NCBI RefSeq assembly: GCF_013911085.1 | Contig: NZ_JACERN010000046.1 | Coordinates: forward strand, 62,001-126,000 | DNA from: Aquitalea aquatica | Lineage (GTDB): Bacteria > Pseudomonadota > Gammaproteobacteria > Burkholderiales > Chromobacteriaceae | Length of the DNA: 64,000 nt | Reading direction: 5' to 3' | Shown: one piece after another, positions 58,993 through 64,000 of the stretch | Layout: each line of letters starts with the position of its first letter | Numbering within the stretch: the stretch's first letter is position 1 | Notes under the pieces: generated by a model | What the model saw: the letters and a program-made list of their open reading frames with translations, nothing else | What the model was told of the DNA's origin: nothing | The model's database searches: none | Translations under genes and position numbers: made by a program

Positions 58993-60267
58993 ATGTCCCA
59001 CATCATAGACAGACGCCTGAACGGCAAGAACAAGTCCGCGGTTAACCGCGAGCGTTTCTTGCGCCGTTTCAAGGCGCAGATCAAGGAAGCCGTTTCGCGT
59101 GCGGTGAAGGGGCGCAGTATCACCGATATCGAGAGCGGCGAGAAGGTCTCCATTCCGGTCAAGGATATTTCCGAGCCGGTATTTCATCATGGCCAAGGCG
59201 GGGTGCGTGAGCAGGTGCATCCGGGCAATGAGGAATTCATTCGGGGGGATCGCATTCAACGCCCGCAAGGTGGCGGGGGCGGTGGTGGTGGCGGCAAGGC
59301 CAGCCAGGATGGCGAGGGTGAGGACGACTTCGTGTTCGAGTTGTCGCGCGAAGAATTCCTCAATGTGTTCTTCGACGACTTGGCCCTGCCCAATCTGATC
59401 AAGACCCAGCTCATGGGCGTGGAAGAGCTCAAGCAGGTACGTGCCGGCTATACCAATGATGGCACGCCGGCCAATATCAGCATCGTCCGCTCCTTGCGCG
59501 GTGCACTGGCGCGGCGGGTGGCCATGGCTGCGCCGACCCTGGCCAGCCTGGGCGAGGCCGAGGAAGATCTGGACCAGTTGCTGGAGTCGGATGAGGAAAG
59601 CGCGCTGGAAGTGCGCGACCAGCGCAAGCGCATCCACCTGCTGCGCGAAAAGCTGGCCAGCATCCCCTTCATCGACCCCTTCGATCTGCGCTACAACAAC
59701 CGCATCAAGCAGCCCAAGCCCACCAGCCAGGCGGTGATGTTCTGCATCATGGATGTGTCCGGTTCGATGGATGAGCAGAAAAAGGACATGGCCAAGCGCT
59801 TCTTCATCCTGCTTTACCTGTTCTTGCAGCGGAACTACGACAAGATCGAAGTGGTGTTCATCCGCCATCACACCAGTGCGGTGGAAGTGAATGAAGAAGA
59901 CTTCTTCCATTCGCGTGAAAGCGGCGGGACGGTGGTGTCCTCGGCGCTCAACCTGATGGCGGACATCGTCAAGAAGCGCTACAGCGGCAGCGAGTGGAAT
60001 ATCTATGCCGCCCAGGCTTCGGATGGCGACAACTGGGACAGCGATTCGGCCAATTGCGGCCGCATCATGGACGAACAACTGCTGCCCTATTGCCAGTATT
60101 TCGCCTACATCGAAATCACCGAAGGCGAACCGCAAAACCTCTGGTACGAGTACCTCAAGGTCAAGGAACGTCAGCGGCATTTCGCCATGCAGAAAATCCG
60201 CTCGGCCTCCGATATTTATCCGGTCTTCCGGGAGCTGTTCAAACGCCAGCCAGCCACGCGCGCCTGA
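58993..60267 (+). CDS. yeaH: YeaH/YhbH (DUF444) protein with VWA-like domain
   Basis: A 424-residue protein. The N-terminal basic region is followed by an unusual run of nine Gly (about 93-101), then a von Willebrand A-like domain with the metal-binding DVSGSMD (254-260). This family is almost always encoded with PrkA and SpoVR. Function unknown; the VWA fold suggests it bridges partners of the AAA+ protein. ATG 58993 is the best start; the 162-base gap from prkA has no terminator. Confidence 0.93.
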   Translation: MSHIIDRRLNGKNKSAVNRERFLRRFKAQIKEAVSRAVKGRSITDIESGEKVSIPVKDISEPVFHHGQGGVREQVHPGNEEFIRGDRIQRPQGGGGGGGGGKASQDGEGEDDFVFELSREEFLNVFFDDLALPNLIKTQLMGVEELKQVRAGYTNDGTPANISIVRSLRGALARRVAMAAPTLASLGEAEEDLDQLLESDEESALEVRDQRKRIHLLREKLASIPFIDPFDLRYNNRIKQPKPTSQAVMFCIMDVSGSMDEQKKDMAKRFFILLYLFLQRNYDKIEVVFIRHHTSAVEVNEEDFFHSRESGGTVVSSALNLMADIVKKRYSGSEWNIYAAQASDGDNWDSDSANCGRIMDEQLLPYCQYFAYIEITEGEPQNLWYEYLKVKERQRHFAMQKIRSASDIYPVFRELFKRQPATRA

Positions 60268-60299
60268 GTGCCAGGGCCGGCCGCCAAGGGGAATGCAGC

Positions 60300-61814
60300 A
60301 TGACACCCATTTCCACCGGGTCCGAATGGACCTTCGACCTGATCGAAGAATACGACCGCGCAATCCGCAAGATCGCCGTGGATGAATTCCAGCTGGATGT
60401 CTATCCCAACCAGCTGGAAGTGATTACCGCCGAACAAATGATGGATGCCTATTCTTCGGTCGGCATGCCGGTTAACTACCATCACTGGAGCTTCGGCAAG
60501 CACTTCGTTGCCACCGAAAAAAGCTACAAGCGTGGCCAGATGGGGCTGGCCTACGAAATCGTCATCAACTCCAGCCCCTGCATTGCCTACCTGATGGAAG
60601 AAAACTCCATGACCATGCAGGCGCTGGTGATTGCCCATGCCGCCTATGGTCACAACAGTTTCTTCAAGGGCAATTACCTGTTCCGCGCCTGGACCGACGC
60701 CTCGGCCATTGTCGACTATCTGGTATTTGCCAAGTCCTACATCAGCAAATGCGAGGAGCGCTATGGCATCGACGAAGTGGAAATGCTGCTGGACTCCTGC
60801 CATGCGCTGATGAACTACGGCGTGGACCGCTACAAGCGGCCGCAGAAGCTGTCGTTGGCCAAGGAGCAGGCACGGCAGGAGGAGCGCGAGCAATATCTGC
60901 AAATGCAGGTCAACGACCTGTGGCGCACCATTCCCAAGCGCGACAAGGACGATGCCAACCGCGAACCAGCGCGCTTTCCGGCCGAACCGCAGGAAAACCT
61001 GCTGTACTTCATCGAAAAATCCGCGCCACTGCTGGAGCCGTGGCAGCGCGAGCTGGTGCGCATCGTGCGCAAGGTGGCGCAGTATTTCTACCCGCAACGC
61101 CAAACCCAGGTGATGAACGAAGGTTGGGCCACTTTCTGGCACTACACTATTCTCAACCGGCTGTACGACAAGGGACTGGTGACCGATGGCTTCATGATGG
61201 AGTTTTTGCAGAGCCACACCAATGTGGTGTACCAGCCACCGGTGACGGCGCGCTGGTATAACGGCATCAACCCCTATGCCCTGGGCTTTTCCATGTACCA
61301 GGACATCAAGCGCATCTGCGAAGCCCCCACGGACGAGGACAAGGCCTGGTTTCCCGATCTGGCCGGTACCGACTGGCGCAGCTCGCTGGAATTCGCCATG
61401 AAGAATTTCAAGGACGAAAGCTTTATTTCACAATACCTGTCGCCCAAGCTGATTCGCGATTTTCGCATGTTCTCCATTCGCGACGACGACCATGAAGACA
61501 AGCTGGAAGTGTCGGCCATCCACGATGAAATGGGTTATCGCGATATCCGCAGCAAACTGGCCGAGCAATACAATCTGGGCTCACGCGAACCGAACATCCA
61601 GGTGTGGTCGGTGAATGTGCGTGGCGACCGCAGCCTGACGCTGCGCCATACCATGCACAATCGCCGCCCGCTGGACGAGGGCAGTGCGCAGGAAGTGCTC
61701 AAGCATGTGGGCCGCTTGTGGGGTTTTGATGTGCGGCTGGAAAGTGCCGATAGCGATGGCAGCATCACCCAGCGTTTCGAAGTGAAGTCCAATCTGGAAT
61801 TACAGCGGCTGTAG
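60300..61814 (+). CDS. spoVR: SpoVR family protein (YcgB)
   Basis: A 504-residue SpoVR/YcgB protein. FQLDVYPNQLEVITAEQMM, NYHHWSFGKHF and FYPQRQTQVMNEGWATFWH are the typical conserved blocks; His/Glu residues in the latter two resemble a metal site. In Bacillus it affects spore cortex; in non-sporulating bacteria it is a stress-linked protein of unknown action. ATG 60300 overlaps a GGGGAATGCAGC ribosome region. Last gene of the prkA operon; convergent with hmuV, four bases away, no terminator visible. Confidence 0.93.
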   Translation: MTPISTGSEWTFDLIEEYDRAIRKIAVDEFQLDVYPNQLEVITAEQMMDAYSSVGMPVNYHHWSFGKHFVATEKSYKRGQMGLAYEIVINSSPCIAYLMEENSMTMQALVIAHAAYGHNSFFKGNYLFRAWTDASAIVDYLVFAKSYISKCEERYGIDEVEMLLDSCHALMNYGVDRYKRPQKLSLAKEQARQEEREQYLQMQVNDLWRTIPKRDKDDANREPARFPAEPQENLLYFIEKSAPLLEPWQRELVRIVRKVAQYFYPQRQTQVMNEGWATFWHYTILNRLYDKGLVTDGFMMEFLQSHTNVVYQPPVTARWYNGINPYALGFSMYQDIKRICEAPTDEDKAWFPDLAGTDWRSSLEFAMKNFKDESFISQYLSPKLIRDFRMFSIRDDDHEDKLEVSAIHDEMGYRDIRSKLAEQYNLGSREPNIQVWSVNVRGDRSLTLRHTMHNRRPLDEGSAQEVLKHVGRLWGFDVRLESADSDGSITQRFEVKSNLELQRL

Positions 61815-61818
61815 CGGA

Positions 61819-62595
61819 TCAGCGCCTAGTGTGCGGGACAAAGGCCCGGATGCCAGCATCCGGGCTGATCAATTCTGCCAGGCGGATACCGTAAATGGCT
61901 TCCAGCCGCGCTTGTTGCATGATGTCGGCGGTGCGGCCAAAGGCGATGCTGCAGCCATCCTGCAGCAGCAAGACGCGGTCGGCATGGCGCAGCGCCAGGT
62001 TCAGGTCGTGCACCACCGCCACCACGCCGATGTGCAAGTCCTGCGCCAGCTGCCGCCATTGCGCCATCTGGCTGTCGGCAATGGCGAAATCCAGCGCGGC
62101 GGTGGCCTCATCCAGCAATAAATAGCGTTCCTTTTGTGCCGATGCCAGTAGCTGGCAGAGCGCGCGTGCCAGATGGGCACGCTGCGCCTCGCCACCGGAC
62201 AGGCTATCGAGCCGGCGTTGCGCCAGCTTGCTGGTGTCGGTCAAGGCCAGCGCCTGCGCCATGGCCGCAGTCTGTTGCCCGGGGGCCGCAAAATAACTGC
62301 CAGCCGCGACCAGCTCGCTCACCCGCCAGCCGGATGGTACGGTGGCTTGTTGCTCCACCACCGCCCGCAAGCTGGCCAGCCGTGCCGCGCTTAGCCCCAC
62401 CGTATCCTGCTCACCTAGCCGGACACGGCCACTGTCCGGACGCAGATAGCCCGACATCACTTGCAGCAGGGTGCTCTTGCCCGCGCCATTGGGGCCGAGG
62501 ATGACGCACAATTCACCGGGAACCGCTTGTAGCGAGACCTGCCAGAGCAGCCGCTTGCCCGCACGCTGCAAGGATACCTGCTCTAGTTCAAGCAC
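61819..62595 (-). CDS. hmuV: Hemin ABC transporter ATP-binding protein
   Basis: A 258-residue ABC ATPase of the FecE/HmuV class. Walker A GPNGAGKST, signature LSGGEAQRAHLARAL, Walker B YLLLDEATAALD and switch His (VVHDLN) are complete. Start is GTG 62595 with AGGAG seven bases upstream, overlapping the permease stop by eight bases. HmuV assignment rests on similarity of the signature and the paired permease; a vitamin B12 or siderophore importer is an alternative. Confidence 0.85.
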   Translation of the reverse strand: MLELEQVSLQRAGKRLLWQVSLQAVPGELCVILGPNGAGKSTLLQVMSGYLRPDSGRVRLGEQDTVGLSAARLASLRAVVEQQATVPSGWRVSELVAAGSYFAAPGQQTAAMAQALALTDTSKLAQRRLDSLSGGEAQRAHLARALCQLLASAQKERYLLLDEATAALDFAIADSQMAQWRQLAQDLHIGVVAVVHDLNLALRHADRVLLLQDGCSIAFGRTADIMQQARLEAIYGIRLAELISPDAGIRAFVPHTRR

Positions 62596-63562
62596 GCGGT
62601 GACTCCTGTTCTCGTCGCAGCAGCCACAGGAAAAACGGTGCACCCAACAGGCTGGTGATGACACCAACCGGCAGCTCTGCGGGTGCCAGCAGACTGCGTG
62701 CCAGCCAGTCGGCGCTGACTGTCAGCCAAGCACCCAGCAGTGGGGCTGCCAGCAACAGGCGGCGGGCATCGCTACCGGTTAGCAGTCGGGTCAGATGAGG
62801 AGCCAGCAGGCCGACAAAACCGATCATGCCGCAGCTGGATACCACTACGCCGGCGGCGATGGACGCGAGGCATACCACCAGCCATGCACCGCGGCGAATG
62901 TCAAAACCCAGATGAAAGGCGGCGGCTTCGCCCAGTTGCAGGGCATTAAGCAAGCGCCAGTGACGGAACAATCCCAGCCAGACCAGCGGCGAGGCCAGCA
63001 GCAATAGCCAGGCCTGCGGCCATTCGGCATTGGCGAAACTGCCCATCAGCCAGAAGGTGATGCTGCGCAGGGCGCCATCCGGCAAGGTGGTGATCAACAG
63101 GGTCAGCAAACTGCCCAGCAAGGCGGAGATGGCCACGCCGGACAGAATCAGCCGGCTGCCATTGCCATTGGGGGAGGCCAGCAGGCGAATCAGCCACAGC
63201 GTCAGCAGGCTGCCGGCAAAGCCGGCCAGCGAAACCGGCAAGATGCCGGCACCCAGGCTGAGCGCCAGCGCAGCGGCCAGAGCCGCCCCGCTATAGATGC
63301 CGAGCAGGCCCGGCTCGGCCAGCGGATTGCGAAAGCGAGCCTGAATGGCGGCCCCGGCACTGCTCAGCAGCATGCCGCTGCAGATGGCGACCAGCAGTCG
63401 TGGCAAGCGTAGCTGCAGCAGTAGCTGTAGTTGCAGTGCCGGCAGTGTTTGATTGCCATGCAGCATGGCCCAGACAATCCCGCTGCCGTGCAGCAGCGAA
63501 CCGAGGCAAGTCAGTAACAGGGCAACCAGCAGGCACTGGCAGAGCAGGGAGAGGCGGATCAT
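62588..63562 (-). CDS. hmuU: FecCD-family permease (HmuU-like)
   Basis: A 324-residue permease with about nine or ten membrane helices. RLPRLLVAICSGMLLSSAGAAIQARFRNPLAEPGLLG, given here by its ends RLPRLL and NPLAEPGLLG, is the family signature and ATPase-coupling region; CGMIGFVGLLAPHLTR is the second. ATG 63562 follows GGAGAGG. The usual periplasmic binding protein gene (hmuT) is not next to it; upstream lies dapB, 44 bases away on the same strand. Confidence 0.88.
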   Translation of the reverse strand: MIRLSLLCQCLLVALLLTCLGSLLHGSGIVWAMLHGNQTLPALQLQLLLQLRLPRLLVAICSGMLLSSAGAAIQARFRNPLAEPGLLGIYSGAALAAALALSLGAGILPVSLAGFAGSLLTLWLIRLLASPNGNGSRLILSGVAISALLGSLLTLLITTLPDGALRSITFWLMGSFANAEWPQAWLLLLASPLVWLGLFRHWRLLNALQLGEAAAFHLGFDIRRGAWLVVCLASIAAGVVVSSCGMIGFVGLLAPHLTRLLTGSDARRLLLAAPLLGAWLTVSADWLARSLLAPAELPVGVITSLLGAPFFLWLLRREQESPRA

Positions 63563-63606
63563 CAGCGGGGGAGGGAGTCGGCCGGGCGGCCAGACTCCCG
63601 CAGGCC

Positions 63607-64000
<394 letters not shown>

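Noticed and set aside
56839-60363. A 1174-codon open frame on the minus strand opposite prkA and yeaH
   Set aside because: It is the mirror of two well-recognised proteins in a GC-rich, codon-biased region; its translation has no motif and is His/Gln/Leu-rich as expected of antisense shadows.

Overview
This 64 kb window reads as ordinary, gene-dense, GC-rich chromosome of a betaproteobacterium, most likely Neisseriales, family Chromobacteriaceae (Chromobacterium/Aquitalea/Vogesella-like). That placement is an inference from gene order (folK-dgk-panBCD, prkA-yeaH-spoVR, yjcH-actP-acs, liuRABCDE) and protein style; no rRNA is present to prove it. I see no prophage, insertion sequence, CRISPR array, tRNA or rRNA. 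Both window ends cut genes (folK at the left, dapB at the right).

Layout. 0-3 kb: end of folK, a deoxynucleoside kinase and panB-panC-panD (pantothenate). 3-6.3 kb: GFA-family protein, rraA, a lipoprotein-type DegP/MucD protease and endonuclease III. 6.4-10.2 kb: a four-gene rnf-like operon (A-B-C-D, all joined by ATGA overlaps) that lacks rnfG and rnfE. Only its RnfB looks intact; the C, D and A subunits have lost the residues that normally hold flavin or the membrane iron-sulfur cluster. 10.2-18.5 kb: acetate block (cNMP/CBS/DUF294 signalling protein, a periplasmic binding protein, a bestrophin-like channel, acs, actP, yjcH) with a structured divergent control region before a LysR regulator. 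18.5-26.7 kb: LysR regulator, a small helical protein, SelO AMPylase, lactate permease, lpxH, two cyclophilins (cytoplasmic and exported), PPK2. 26.9-30 kb: SulP transporter and a tandem HD-GYP protein whose first domain is degenerate. 30-40.8 kb: ygiQ, Kdo hydroxylase, glnS, an atypical phosphofructokinase, cysS, rpmE, a GT39 glycosyltransferase and a hemerythrin protein.

41-52 kb is a complete leucine/isovalerate catabolic locus: liuA-liuB-liuC-liuD-liuE plus acetoacetyl-CoA synthetase on the minus strand, liuR (MerR family), and a divergent acyl-CoA synthetase. Two promoters with identical MerR-type geometry (TTGAC, 20-bp spacer, ATTCA) carry a common palindromic operator in front of liuA and liuR. 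Two oddities sit inside the operon: a remnant second start of the biotin carboxylase gene that differs from the real one only by synonymous changes, and G-rich repeats between liuA and liuB.

52-56.6 kb: SEC-C/YecA protein, a group of tandem terminators, a long-form acyl-CoA dehydrogenase with a PsrA-like site in its upstream region, and a tightly overlapped DUF2062-Nudix-PilZ trio. 56.9-61.8 kb: prkA-yeaH-spoVR stress operon behind an AT-rich leader with an RpoS-like -10. 61.8-64 kb: hemin-type ABC permease and ATPase downstream of dapB. No single novel defence or mobile system was found; the reduced rnf operon is the best candidate for undescribed biology.
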